NCBI GenBank assembly: GCA_963974345.1
Contig: CAXBBW010000003.1
Coordinates: 1 to 64,000, forward strand
Source: RHLJ01 sp963974345
GTDB lineage: Bacteria > Bacteroidota > Rhodothermia > Balneolales > Balneolaceae
DNA length: 64,000 nt
Direction: 5' to 3'
Shown here: positions 1 to 9,011 of the stretch, one piece after another
Numbering within the stretch: the stretch's first letter is position 1
Layout of the letters: each line of letters opens with the position of its first letter
The notes under the pieces: model-generated
Database searches by the model: none
Told to the model about the DNA's origin: nothing
Seen by the model: the letters and a program-made list of their open reading frames with translations, nothing else
Translations under genes and position numbers: made by a program

Positions 1-80
1 CTCCCTTTGAACTCCGTCAGGGCAGGAATGCAGCAGCGGTAATTTGGTCGTAGCGACGTGATATAGGTCGCTTGCCCATT
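1..80 (+). ncRNA. ffs: Signal recognition particle RNA (4.5S-type), 3' part
   Basis: The plus strand carries the conserved SRP RNA core: GTCAGGGCAGGAA at about 16-28, then GCAGCAGCGGTAA at about 30-42. These form the asymmetric and symmetric internal loops and the capped tetraloop that bind the Ffh M domain. A T-rich tract follows at about 77-86 and probably ends transcription. The 5' half that would pair with 43-75 lies outside the window, so the gene is partial. Seen: the motif. Known: its role in SRP. Inferred: the exact 3' end. Confidence 0.78.
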
Positions 81-82
81 TT

Positions 83-1039
83 TTATTTTAAAGATTTTGC
101 AATGTGTTCTGCAATCTGATCAGCATGAACTCTGGAATTTTCGATAAATAGTTTACTAGTATCCATTCCTCCACAAACGACTCCTGCTACATACAACCCT
201 TTACGATTAGTTTCTAAAGTATCTTCTTCGTGAACAGGCATGCATTTTTCGTCATCGGTTAGTTCAATTCCTAAAGCTTTCATCAATTCGTAGTTTGGGT
301 GATAGCCAGTCATTGCTAATACAAAATCATTCGGAATAATTTTCTCTCCATCTGGTGTATTGAGGACAACTTCTTGTTCTCTGATTTCTTTGACTTCCGT
401 ATTGAAGTAAGCTTTTATTTCTCCAAACTTAATTCGATTCTCGATATCAGGTTTAACCCAATATTTAACAGAAGGCTTAATCTCATCATATCGAATAGCC
501 ATTGATACATTTGCCCCAGAGCGAAAACATTCTAATGCAACATCAACTCCAGAGTTTCCAGCGCCAATAACCAGTACATCCTGCCAAGCGTAAGGATGTG
601 GCTCATCGTAGTAATGCTTCACTTTAGGTAAATCTTCGCCAGGAATATTCATTTTATTTGCTGAACCATAAAATCCAGAGGCTACTACTACCTTACTTGC
701 CTTGTACTCACTTTTATCTGTTTTTACGATAAAGTTGCCATCTTCACCTTCAATAGCAGTTACACTTTCATACAAATTGATAGGAAGCTTGTAATGCTCG
801 GCAGCTCTTCGATAGTACTCAAGAGCTTCACTTCTTGTAGGTTTAAAACCATGAGAGATAAAAGGGATATCTCCGATTTCCAGTTTATCAGAAGTTGAAA
901 AAAAAGTCATATTGGTTGGATAGTGATAAAGCGAGTTAACTAAACAACCTCTTTCTATAATTTGAAATGGAATATTCTTTTTCTGAAGCTGAATTCCGGT
1001 AGCTAGACCAATTGGTCCAGCCCCTATAATAATAACCAT
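83..1039 (-). CDS. ypdA: YpdA-family FAD/NAD(P)H disulfide reductase
   Basis: A 318-residue flavoprotein with two dinucleotide-binding motifs: GAGPIG at residues 6-11 for FAD and GAGNSG at 159-164 for NAD(P)H. It resembles thioredoxin reductases but has no CxxC, which fits the YpdA (Bdr) group known to reduce bacillithiol disulfide with NADPH. The length is typical of the family. It is the last gene of a minus-strand run behind the YheT-like hydrolase, and its stop lies just beyond the 3' end of the SRP RNA gene on the other strand. Bacillithiol use by this organism is inferred; no biosynthetic genes are in the window. Confidence 0.8.
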   Translation of the reverse strand: MVIIIGAGPIGLATGIQLQKKNIPFQIIERGCLVNSLYHYPTNMTFFSTSDKLEIGDIPFISHGFKPTRSEALEYYRRAAEHYKLPINLYESVTAIEGEDGNFIVKTDKSEYKASKVVVASGFYGSANKMNIPGEDLPKVKHYYDEPHPYAWQDVLVIGAGNSGVDVALECFRSGANVSMAIRYDEIKPSVKYWVKPDIENRIKFGEIKAYFNTEVKEIREQEVVLNTPDGEKIIPNDFVLAMTGYHPNYELMKALGIELTDDEKCMPVHEEDTLETNRKGLYVAGVVCGGMDTSKLFIENSRVHADQIAEHIAKSLK

Positions 1040-1099
1040 GATTTCTTTTTAGATAGTTCGTGTGAGTGAAAATAACAACCTTAAGATAAGAATCGTTTT

Positions 1100-2035
1100 C
1101 TATGATTGTAACCAACTAATTATAGTTTGATTAAGCCAATTTTCAGGAGAGCTTAAGAAACCGACATGTCCTCCTTTTTCTGTGAAAATAGTCTCAATTG
1201 ATGGTTTTTTTTCAAGATCATCAAACGGAGCAAATTCAAGAGGGCAAAGAGTATCTTCTTTGCTATGAATAATCAAAAGTGGTTTTTGTACATCTTTTAG
1301 AAAGTGTTTTGAAGAACAGCTTTCATAATAATGGTCAGCACTATCAAAACCATGAATAGGAGCAGTGATTTGATCATCAAATTGATAGATTGTGTTGCCG
1401 CTGTAAGTAGGCAGGTTTGGATGAACCTTTCTTTTTTGTTCTAGTTTTTTTACGAGAGTTCTTAAAAACCGATAGGAATAGATTTTATTAAAACCATTTT
1501 CCAGATTAATAGAACCTTTTTTTAAATCATAAGGAGGAGAAACGGCTACCGCTTTTTTTACAGAATGTGATTCCCCAAATTCAGCCAAAGACTTAATAAG
1601 CGCATTTGCTCCTAAAGAAAATCCAACAGAAAAGATAGGGTTAGTAATAAAACGGGTTTTAATCCATTCAAAAAGAAGTCTATAGTCTGAAGTTTCCCCA
1701 GAATGATAAAAACGAGGTTGTTTATTCATTCGACTTCCACAACTTCTAAAATTTAATGCTACTGAAGAAAACCCTGCTAGCTCTAAATTATGCATCAAAT
1801 TTCGTATATAAAATCGTTTAGATGACCCTTCAAGTCCATGGAAAAGAGCGACTACAGGTTTTCCATTGTTTAAATCAATCACATCTAATTCGAGGAAATC
1901 ATCATCTGGCGTTTCAATTTCTATTTGTTCAATCTCTACGGTTTTAGTCTTACTAAACGAAGAAATTACAGTATGAATATGGCTATTAAATGCCCACCAT
2001 TTTGGGTCAAAAGATGTGTATTCAAACTTTCCCAA
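1100..2035 (-). CDS. YheT-family alpha/beta hydrolase
   Basis: A 311-residue alpha/beta hydrolase of the YheT/ABHD1-3 type. The HGLEGSS block (residues 66-72) supplies the oxyanion region. The nucleophile elbow GFSLGAN has Ser140; Asp261 (HSKEDTLCP) and His290 (EKGGHVGF) complete the triad. No signal peptide is visible, so it is probably cytoplasmic. The substrate is unknown; family members act on acyl esters. Its start lies 2 bases after the subtilase stop, so the two are probably co-transcribed, although a functional link is not obvious. Confidence 0.8.
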   Translation of the reverse strand: MGKFEYTSFDPKWWAFNSHIHTVISSFSKTKTVEIEQIEIETPDDDFLELDVIDLNNGKPVVALFHGLEGSSKRFYIRNLMHNLELAGFSSVALNFRSCGSRMNKQPRFYHSGETSDYRLLFEWIKTRFITNPIFSVGFSLGANALIKSLAEFGESHSVKKAVAVSPPYDLKKGSINLENGFNKIYSYRFLRTLVKKLEQKRKVHPNLPTYSGNTIYQFDDQITAPIHGFDSADHYYESCSSKHFLKDVQKPLLIIHSKEDTLCPLEFAPFDDLEKKPSIETIFTEKGGHVGFLSSPENWLNQTIISWLQS

Positions 2036-2037
2036 AA

Positions 2038-4923
2038 CTATTTTATGAGGGTGAGTTTAATTATCTCCCTTGTATCTGGTGTCTGCAATACGGCAAAATA
2101 AAGTCCACTACTAAATTCGTTTAAAGAAACGGTATAGTTATGAATGCCCCCTTGTAAACGGGAATTAATTATTGTTCGCACTTTTTGACCAAGTATGTTA
2201 TAAATGGAAAGTTCGACATCAACTCTTTTATCTAAGTTAAATCGAATAGTAGTGGACGGGTTAAATGGATTAGGATAATTTTGAAAAAAGGATACAGATT
2301 CGGGGAAAGAATTATCAGGATCTGAATTAGATTCACTTAAATCAAAAATCCCAAGATTTCTAGCCGCATTAATTTGATCTATAAGTTCTTGTTCAGTATC
2401 TCCAAAGGCGTATACAAAACCGATTGATATTGTGTTTCCAGGCTCAATGAAATAAGGACCACTGGCAACAACTGATGAAACATCTGTTCCCGTAATATTT
2501 GTTTTACCTGTGCCTGCTTTTAGGGTGTTTATTTTTTCTTGGAAAGAAAATCCGTCAGAAATATTAAATTCAAAATCACTTTCATTTCCATCGTATTGAT
2601 TATCTATTGCAAGAACCGAAGAAGTATTTCCATAAGTAGCTAGTGCCACATAAGGATGTTCAGATTCGCCTTCCTCAGTAATAATTAGAATATCGTTCTC
2701 CTCATTATATGAGGTTGAATTATTAGAAAACTCACCTATATCCCAGTCGTTAAATATCCCAAGGTAAACATCAGAAAAAGATAGACTTAGTGATTTATTC
2801 TCAACCATGTAATTCATAACCACAGCATTAGTCAGATTCGGAGAGTCAAAGGCGTAGGTATTTAGAGTTATTTCAGCATCTTGTAACAAAGTCTGTTCAA
2901 GAGGGACAAAAATGGCGTTACCATCAGCTTCAGAAATAGTGCCAGGTTGTGTTACACTATACAATGAAATTGGGCCGAAATTACGGTCGGTTCTGCCATC
3001 ACTAGTGCGAACTGTATTTGCCAGAAGTTCGTTAGCTGAAAAGAGTAATCCACCCTCATAAATAAGATTATCATCTACAAAATTTGCGGTCTCGGGATTA
3101 GGAATAAAACCAATACCACCTTCTGCATTTGCAGCATCGTAAAAGCCAATATTTCCAGTTGGGGAAAAAGAAATAGCAAGATTATTTCCACTTGAAATAT
3201 TAAATTTTAGCTGGTCAAAGGAAATGATTTTAAAATCAGAATACCCAATAGAATTGTCTGCAAACTGAATAAAAAATTCTGCTCTTAATGTTTGTAAAAT
3301 TCCGGGACCTAATGTAATAGGTATATTAACAGATTGAGTTTCATTCGTTCCAAGAATATCAATGGAAAAGGCACTGTTTTCGATATTCGCATTCTCTGAA
3401 AGACTTTCTATAATTAAGGAAAGTGAATTAACAGATCCACCATCGTTGGTGATAAAGAGTTTAAGAAATCCATCTTCATTAATGTTAAGTTTTTCTCCAT
3501 CATTATTTAAAAATACAGCCGAATCAACTCGAATACCAGGTAAAGCATCAGACAATGCACGTTCAGCATTAACCTTTCCTTTTCCCAATAAAAACTGAAG
3601 ATCTGGATTATTAGAGGCTTCAATAGATTCTGAAGAAGCTCTTATTTGAGACTTAATTCTTTCAGGATCCCAATCTGGATGTTCTGATTTTATTAATGCC
3701 GCTAATCCTGCTACAGCCGGAGAAGCCATTGAAGTTCCTTGAAATGTTGCATATTCGTTTGAAGTTGTACCAACAGAACTTCTTATAGTACCGGTAGCAA
3801 ATACATCAACAGTAGAACCATAGTTAGAATAAGATGCAATAGCATCCCCTGAAGTTCCTAAAGCTCCAACTGACAAAACATCCTCAAAAGCTGAAGGATA
3901 GCCAGGCGCACTGGTGGATGAATTACCAGCCGAACTTACTACTAAAGCACCAGCTTCAGTTGCTATGTCTATAACGTCAAGCCCAAAAGAAGAAAACCCA
4001 GAACCTCCCCAACTACAATTAATAATATCTGCCCCATTCACAACAGCATAAAGTATTCCTTGATACCCTCCTGCAATAGATCTTGATTCGTCATCTTCAG
4101 TAGTTGGATCATCTGCTATACCGCCAGCTTTAATGGCCATAAAACGAGCATTGTATCCCGTTCCTACAAGTCCAAGGTTATTGTTTGGAGTAGCAGCTGC
4201 AATACCTGCAACGTGAGTCCCATGAGGGTTATATGAGCCAAATGGATTGTTGTCCTGAACTAACTCTCCATTTGAGCCAGTGGAATCCCAAAAATCCCAA
4301 CCTAAGTAATCATCTACAAAACCATTATTGTCATCGTCAATTCCATTATTTGGAATTTCATCTTCGTTTACCCAATGTTTATCTTTTAAATCTTCATGAT
4401 TATAATTTACTCCACTATCAACAATAGCGATAATAACATCCGAAGAACTTTTACTTATCTCCCACGCTTCATCAAAATGATGAAAGTTGATGGTGCTGTT
4501 TACAATAGGATCGTTTGTAATTTCATCTGTTTTATAAATGAACTTAGGCTCTGCGTATTCGATTCCTGGTAATTTTGAAATTTCTTTTGAAAGGGCTAAA
4601 GCATCAACATCAGAACCAAAAGAAACTTCAAAAATATTTTTTAAATGATCGAAACTTGGTAAGGAAACTATTTTCCCTTTTCTTTGCATATTCATTCTAA
4701 TTCGATCTGTAAACTCATCTTTCCAAATAGAGTTCATTTCTCCGATATTATACTGTGAGAAAATGGATGCTTCAGGTATAGATTTTGATTTATATTTGGT
4801 GACTTCCTGAGCGTCTTTAAATTTGATAATTAAAGTGTTACTTAAGTATTCAACAGAATTATCTTGAGCTAATCCTGAGATAGATATTAGAAGAAAAGAA
4901 AATACTGATACAAAAAATCTCAT
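2038..4923 (-). CDS. Secreted subtilisin-like (S8) protease with type IX sorting domain
   Basis: A 961-residue secreted serine protease. It has a signal peptide (1-20, ending GLAQ), an N-terminal pro-region (about 25-135) and an S8 catalytic domain with Asp169 (IVDSG), His234 (HGTHVAG), oxyanion Asn334 and Ser398 (GTSMASP). A long beta-rich region follows (about 465-870). The C-terminal 85 residues carry the NYPNPFNPSTTIRF motif of type A sorting domains, which direct outer-membrane translocation by the type IX system. All catalytic residues are present, so it is predicted active, with a nutritional or surface-remodelling role. It reads divergently from the ppx-like gene across a 72-base gap. 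Confidence 0.92.
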   Translation of the reverse strand: MRFFVSVFSFLLISISGLAQDNSVEYLSNTLIIKFKDAQEVTKYKSKSIPEASIFSQYNIGEMNSIWKDEFTDRIRMNMQRKGKIVSLPSFDHLKNIFEVSFGSDVDALALSKEISKLPGIEYAEPKFIYKTDEITNDPIVNSTINFHHFDEAWEISKSSSDVIIAIVDSGVNYNHEDLKDKHWVNEDEIPNNGIDDDNNGFVDDYLGWDFWDSTGSNGELVQDNNPFGSYNPHGTHVAGIAAATPNNNLGLVGTGYNARFMAIKAGGIADDPTTEDDESRSIAGGYQGILYAVVNGADIINCSWGGSGFSSFGLDVIDIATEAGALVVSSAGNSSTSAPGYPSAFEDVLSVGALGTSGDAIASYSNYGSTVDVFATGTIRSSVGTTSNEYATFQGTSMASPAVAGLAALIKSEHPDWDPERIKSQIRASSESIEASNNPDLQFLLGKGKVNAERALSDALPGIRVDSAVFLNNDGEKLNINEDGFLKLFITNDGGSVNSLSLIIESLSENANIENSAFSIDILGTNETQSVNIPITLGPGILQTLRAEFFIQFADNSIGYSDFKIISFDQLKFNISSGNNLAISFSPTGNIGFYDAANAEGGIGFIPNPETANFVDDNLIYEGGLLFSANELLANTVRTSDGRTDRNFGPISLYSVTQPGTISEADGNAIFVPLEQTLLQDAEITLNTYAFDSPNLTNAVVMNYMVENKSLSLSFSDVYLGIFNDWDIGEFSNNSTSYNEENDILIITEEGESEHPYVALATYGNTSSVLAIDNQYDGNESDFEFNISDGFSFQEKINTLKAGTGKTNITGTDVSSVVASGPYFIEPGNTISIGFVYAFGDTEQELIDQINAARNLGIFDLSESNSDPDNSFPESVSFFQNYPNPFNPSTTIRFNLDKRVDVELSIYNILGQKVRTIINSRLQGGIHNYTVSLNEFSSGLYFAVLQTPDTREIIKLTLIK

Positions 4924-4995
4924 TATATAAAGGCGCTAATTATGAATAGTATTTATATAGGTTAAATTATAAGTAATAATGCTTTTGCACAATTT

Positions 4996-6573
4996 ATGAT
5001 TCATAATAATTCAACATCACCAATAAAAAGGATTGCAGCTATTGATTTAGGGACAAACTCGTTCCATGCTGTTATTGTAGATATTTTTTCGGATGGCAGT
5101 TTTAGGAAAGTGGATGATCTAAAAGAGATGGTCCAACTCGCTAAGGGAGGTTTAGGCAAAAGATTAGCAGATTCAGCGTTTAAGAGAGGACTATCGGCTC
5201 TTCAGAAAATAAAGGTATTATGTGATAGTCAAGGTGTTGAGAAAATTTTAGCATATGCAACAAGCGCTATTCGAGAAGCCGAAAATGGTGGAGAATTCAT
5301 CCAAAAAAGTATTGATGATCTTGGGATTAAAATAAACGCAATTCCTGGGTCTATGGAAGCTGAGCTAATTGGATATGCTGTTCAGCATGGAGTTCGATTA
5401 AATGAAGAACCAGTTTTGATGGTAGATATTGGTGGTGGAAGCGTTGAGTTCATCCTCGGAAATAACAAAGAGTTTTTCTTCTTGACAAGTCGCAAGATTG
5501 GTGTTTCTAGGATGACGGATATTTTTAAACCCTGTGATCCAATTACAAAAGAAGATATTGCAAAGCTTGAAGAGCACTATTTAAATGAGTTGAAGGAAGT
5601 AGAAGATGCACTAAAGGTGAATCCAACAAAAACCATAATTGGTTCTTCAGGAACAATGCAAAATATAGCATTGATGATAGCTAATCGTAAAAACCAATCT
5701 ACCAATGTTACGTTGAATGAGCTTGAATTTTCAGCAGGAGATTTCTTTAAATTCTATTCCGATTTCATCAAATTAAATCATAAACAGAGACTTCATGTTT
5801 CAGGTTTGGACACTAAAAGAGTTGATTTTGTTAATACAGGCGTAGTTTTAGTCAACTTACTTATCAGTAAGTTTGGAGTAGATAAGATTAAAATTTCAAC
5901 TCAGGCTCTTCGTGAAGGGATTATAATCCGATACTTAAAAAAAGATATGATTGGGATTCCTTGGGCAGGAGAGTTTACCGATCCCCGTCGAAGAAGTGTG
6001 TTTGAATTACTTAGAAAATGTAACTGGCATGAAGATCACTCTCGCCATGTAGCTAAACTTTCGCTTATACTTTTCTCATCTTTGAAAGAAGCCCTTAGCT
6101 TAAAAGAAGAAGATCGAGAATTACTTGAGTATGCTGCTTATTTACATGATATCGGGTATTATATTTCACATTCGGCTCATCACAAACATGCACTATATAT
6201 TATTAGAAATGCGGATTTATTGGGATTTCGACAAGAAGAAATCGAAATGATAGCCAATATTGCACGTTATCACAGGCGTTCTACCCCAAAAAAGCGACAT
6301 GGGGAATACTGGAAGATGCCAGCACAAATTCGGTCTAGGATTAAAAAACTTTCGGCTATTCTTAGAGTTGCCGATGGATTGGATCGAAGTCATTACCAGA
6401 ATGTGCAAGAGCTAAATGTTAAGGTTCTGGAAAAGGAGCTTCTGTTAACTATCAAAACAATGGACGAGCCTCATTTAGAAATCTGGGGAGCAACTCGTAA
6501 ATCATTCCTAATGAAGGAAATACTGAACAAAAAGCTTGTCATCAATAGAGTTGTTAGTGATAAAGATGAATGA
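4996..6573 (+). CDS. ppx: Ppx/GppA phosphatase with C-terminal HD domain
   Basis: A 525-residue protein with an ASKHA-fold Ppx/GppA domain (about 12-310) followed by an HD-type domain (about 330-515). Seen: the N-terminal phosphate loop AAIDLGTNSFHAV, the second glycine loop MVDIGGGSVEF near 143, and an HD pair (YLHDIGYYIS) in the C-terminal half. The family hydrolyses polyphosphate or pppGpp, and the long HD-bearing form is the common exopolyphosphatase architecture. Sequence cannot decide between polyphosphate and alarmone activity. The stop overlaps the start of the following TPR gene, suggesting translational coupling. Confidence 0.85.
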   Translation: MIHNNSTSPIKRIAAIDLGTNSFHAVIVDIFSDGSFRKVDDLKEMVQLAKGGLGKRLADSAFKRGLSALQKIKVLCDSQGVEKILAYATSAIREAENGGEFIQKSIDDLGIKINAIPGSMEAELIGYAVQHGVRLNEEPVLMVDIGGGSVEFILGNNKEFFFLTSRKIGVSRMTDIFKPCDPITKEDIAKLEEHYLNELKEVEDALKVNPTKTIIGSSGTMQNIALMIANRKNQSTNVTLNELEFSAGDFFKFYSDFIKLNHKQRLHVSGLDTKRVDFVNTGVVLVNLLISKFGVDKIKISTQALREGIIIRYLKKDMIGIPWAGEFTDPRRRSVFELLRKCNWHEDHSRHVAKLSLILFSSLKEALSLKEEDRELLEYAAYLHDIGYYISHSAHHKHALYIIRNADLLGFRQEEIEMIANIARYHRRSTPKKRHGEYWKMPAQIRSRIKKLSAILRVADGLDRSHYQNVQELNVKVLEKELLLTIKTMDEPHLEIWGATRKSFLMKEILNKKLVINRVVSDKDE

Positions 6574-7018
6574 AAAGTCTAAAGAAGAACTATTAAAAAC
6601 TGGGATTGAATTTTATAATTCAGGGGCTCCAGAAAATCCATATTGCGAGGAGTTTACGAAAGCTCTTTCTATTTTTAAAAATCTAAGCTCTGAAAATGAT
6701 TTAAAAGAGGAAATCTATAATTTTCGCTGGCATATTTATTATCTTAGAAAAGAGTTTGATAAGGCACTGAATGATTTAGATTCTGCGATTAATATCAACT
6801 CTGAGAATAGAATGGCTTTTTACAATAGGGGATTCGTTTGTCTACGAATTGGGAAAACAAAAGAAGCATTGGATGATTTTCATTCTGCTACATCTTTAGC
6901 AAAAAAAACTGATGATGAAGATTTAATCGATGCAATTGAGCATCACTTAAATGATATAAAGTTAAAGAATGAAGAAATAGAAGAATGGTTTAAGAAAAAT
7001 TACCCAATCCATTCTTAA
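6566..7018 (+). CDS. Small TPR protein
   Basis: A 150-residue soluble protein with tetratricopeptide-type helices. The clearest repeat contains AFYNRGFVCLRIGKTKEAL (about 83-101), with a partial repeat before it. I chose ATG 6566 (MNEKSKEELL), which overlaps the ppx stop by 8 bases; an upstream ATG at 6536 would lie deep in ppx and add ten residues without TPR character. There is no signal peptide. The role is unknown; the overlap suggests co-expression with the phosphatase. It converges on the M28 peptidase gene 20 bases downstream. Confidence 0.6.
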   Translation: MNEKSKEELLKTGIEFYNSGAPENPYCEEFTKALSIFKNLSSENDLKEEIYNFRWHIYYLRKEFDKALNDLDSAININSENRMAFYNRGFVCLRIGKTKEALDDFHSATSLAKKTDDEDLIDAIEHHLNDIKLKNEEIEEWFKKNYPIHS

Positions 7019-7037
7019 TTAAATCGACGAACTTTTC

Positions 7038-8423
7038 TTATTCTTTCTTTGGAACATTCAAATCAAAACTTCCTGCAGGCCCTGGAAAAACAACAGGACT
7101 CTCAAATCCAGTCTTAGAAACTGAAGCTACTCCAAAATAATAATTATCGATTACTACATTTTCTAACGTATGTTCAGTAGCTCCTGCTGGAACAAACACA
7201 CTTTTTTCCCATTGATTAGAGTCTGTTAGTCGCCAATAAATCTTATAGCCGGCAAGTTGAGGGTTCTCATTAGTATCCAAAGCGGCCCATTTTAATGTGG
7301 TACTTGGTCGTACAGCTCCTTCAATATTTACATCACTTGGTGGAGCAGGAGCCCAAGCCATTCCTGCCAGTACAACTGCATTTAACCCTGTAAGTTTTGC
7401 AGCGTAGTCAAAATCAACTCCGTCAATAGTGTCACCATATTTAATGCCATCTTCAGTTCTTAAATCCTGATGTTGCATAACATAATTTTCGTTGGTTTCC
7501 ATAATTCGAACACCAGGAAATCCAACTTCGTTAAAAGGTCTATGATGACCCCCACGACCGAATCGATCTAAACGATAAATCATCATTACATCTAGATTTG
7601 GTATATATTTGTCAGCCATTAAATCTACATAGCGTGCAATATTTCGTGATGGGGAATCAACTTCACCGCCAGTAAATCTACGAATACGAGCTTCACGATC
7701 TGTTTCAACATCTCTGGTTCCTTCAGAAAAAACACGAGCAGTTGTATTGTTAATCACTCCGTTTATTCCTTTAATATTTCCGATCATATCGTTATTAAGT
7801 ACAGCTTTAATTTCCCAGCCTTGCTCTAACGCGTGTTTAGCTAAAATCTGACCACCGAATAAACCCTGCTCTTCCCCAGAAAGTCCTACATACATAATAG
7901 ATCCGGGAAAAGAATATTTGCTAAGAACTCTGGCCGCTTCTATGGTTCCTGCCATTCCTGAAGCATTATCGTTAGCTCCTGGAGAATCTGATGTTCCATT
8001 TAAGGGATCAGAAACTCGAGAATCAATATCTCCACTCATCATTACAAAACGATTTGGATCTGAAGTACCACGTTGAATTGCAACTACATTAACAACATTG
8101 GCTAGATCAGGAATTCGACTCCCAGTAACATAATCACTTACATAAAATACTTCTAAACAGCCACCACAATCTACAGATATTCGTTCAAATTCAGCTTTAA
8201 TCCACCGTCTTGCAGCACCAATTCCACGGGTATTTGAAACGGTATCAGAGAGAGTATGACGGGTACCAAAATCAACTAAAGTTTGAATATCATTTTGAAT
8301 TCTATCAGCTGAAGGTGCGGTACCTATCTTATGTAGTTCATCAGGAGTTACTTGAGAGAATCCCAATCCCATACATAAAAAAAGAAAAAGAGAGGTAAGT
8401 ATTAAGGAGCGTAGTGATCGCAT
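7038..8423 (-). CDS. Secreted M28-family metallopeptidase with fibronectin III-like tail
   Basis: A 461-residue exported zinc peptidase. ATG 8423 (MRSLRSLILTS) gives a clean signal peptide ending near GFSQ and lies 4 bases after the upstream stop; an ATG at 8450 would overlap that gene. Numbered from this start, the M28 ligand blocks are DIDS (132-135), GANDN (Asp152), SGEEQG (Glu184/185), NNDMIG (Asp212) and a late QHQDL histidine. In M28 enzymes the first block is normally HxD; here the His is Asp132. An Fn3-like domain fills about the last 95 residues. It is probably an aminopeptidase or carboxypeptidase; activity is uncertain because of the substitution. Confidence 0.82.
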   Translation of the reverse strand: MRSLRSLILTSLFLFLCMGLGFSQVTPDELHKIGTAPSADRIQNDIQTLVDFGTRHTLSDTVSNTRGIGAARRWIKAEFERISVDCGGCLEVFYVSDYVTGSRIPDLANVVNVVAIQRGTSDPNRFVMMSGDIDSRVSDPLNGTSDSPGANDNASGMAGTIEAARVLSKYSFPGSIMYVGLSGEEQGLFGGQILAKHALEQGWEIKAVLNNDMIGNIKGINGVINNTTARVFSEGTRDVETDREARIRRFTGGEVDSPSRNIARYVDLMADKYIPNLDVMMIYRLDRFGRGGHHRPFNEVGFPGVRIMETNENYVMQHQDLRTEDGIKYGDTIDGVDFDYAAKLTGLNAVVLAGMAWAPAPPSDVNIEGAVRPSTTLKWAALDTNENPQLAGYKIYWRLTDSNQWEKSVFVPAGATEHTLENVVIDNYYFGVASVSKTGFESPVVFPGPAGSFDLNVPKKE

Positions 8424-8427
8424 AGCG

Positions 8428-8925
8428 TTAATTTTTATTGAGTTTATCATCGGGGAGTTGACCAGATGAGCGTAAATATTCTTCTAATTTCTTTTGAAAT
8501 TCGAATTGAGCCTTTAATCCTGCTCGGTGTCCAAAATGAGCTCCTAAGCCACATCCTACTATTACTATAATGGCAAATAGGATTCGTTGTGAGATGTCAA
8601 GAGGAGAGTCATATATGAATATCCATACAACCGGAGCTATAGCTACCAAAGTTCCAAAAATGATTGGGGTTGCACTTGCTCCTTCAAGCCGGCGCATAAA
8701 TCTTCGGCTCGTTACAAAAACTATATTTGTGTATACCAAGCCATATCCAATTAAGAAAGCTGTTCCTTTCCAACTAGGGTCATTCAGTAGAAAAAGAAGC
8801 TCTGAACTAAACAATGTGAATGCAGCAGAGACGATAAAAACTCCCGAAAGATAGAATGAAAAGCGTGGTAAATTATCCAAAAAAAGAAAGATTAAGGTTT
8901 TAGAATACGTTTTAATTCCATACAA
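8428..8925 (-). CDS. Small multi-pass membrane protein of unknown function
   Basis: A 165-residue protein with about four hydrophobic segments (roughly 22-45, 53-72, 84-105 and 115-133) and a charged, soluble C-terminal tail rich in Lys, Glu and Gln. I do not recognise the family. It lies 4 bases upstream of the M28 peptidase gene on the same strand and is probably co-transcribed with it. There are no cysteine or histidine clusters, no nucleotide-binding motif and no transporter signature. It could be a small inner-membrane accessory protein; nothing supports a firmer call. Confidence 0.5.
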   Translation of the reverse strand: MYGIKTYSKTLIFLFLDNLPRFSFYLSGVFIVSAAFTLFSSELLFLLNDPSWKGTAFLIGYGLVYTNIVFVTSRRFMRRLEGASATPIIFGTLVAIAPVVWIFIYDSPLDISQRILFAIIVIVGCGLGAHFGHRAGLKAQFEFQKKLEEYLRSSGQLPDDKLNKN

Positions 8926-9011
8926 ATTACAAATCGCATCAAAGAAAAGCTTAAATCATTACCGCTTTAACAGTATGTGAAAATAGGCAGTCAGTAGATA
9001 CTTTTTAGCTT

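Noticed and set aside
4233..4427. Plus-strand frames inside the subtilase gene, here and at 3362-3598
   Set aside because: Shadows of the real minus-strand gene, whose catalytic residues and sorting tail are unmistakable.
6536..6565. Earlier start of the small TPR protein
   Set aside because: It would lie fully inside the ppx-like gene and add residues without TPR pattern; ATG 6566 gives a normal short overlap.
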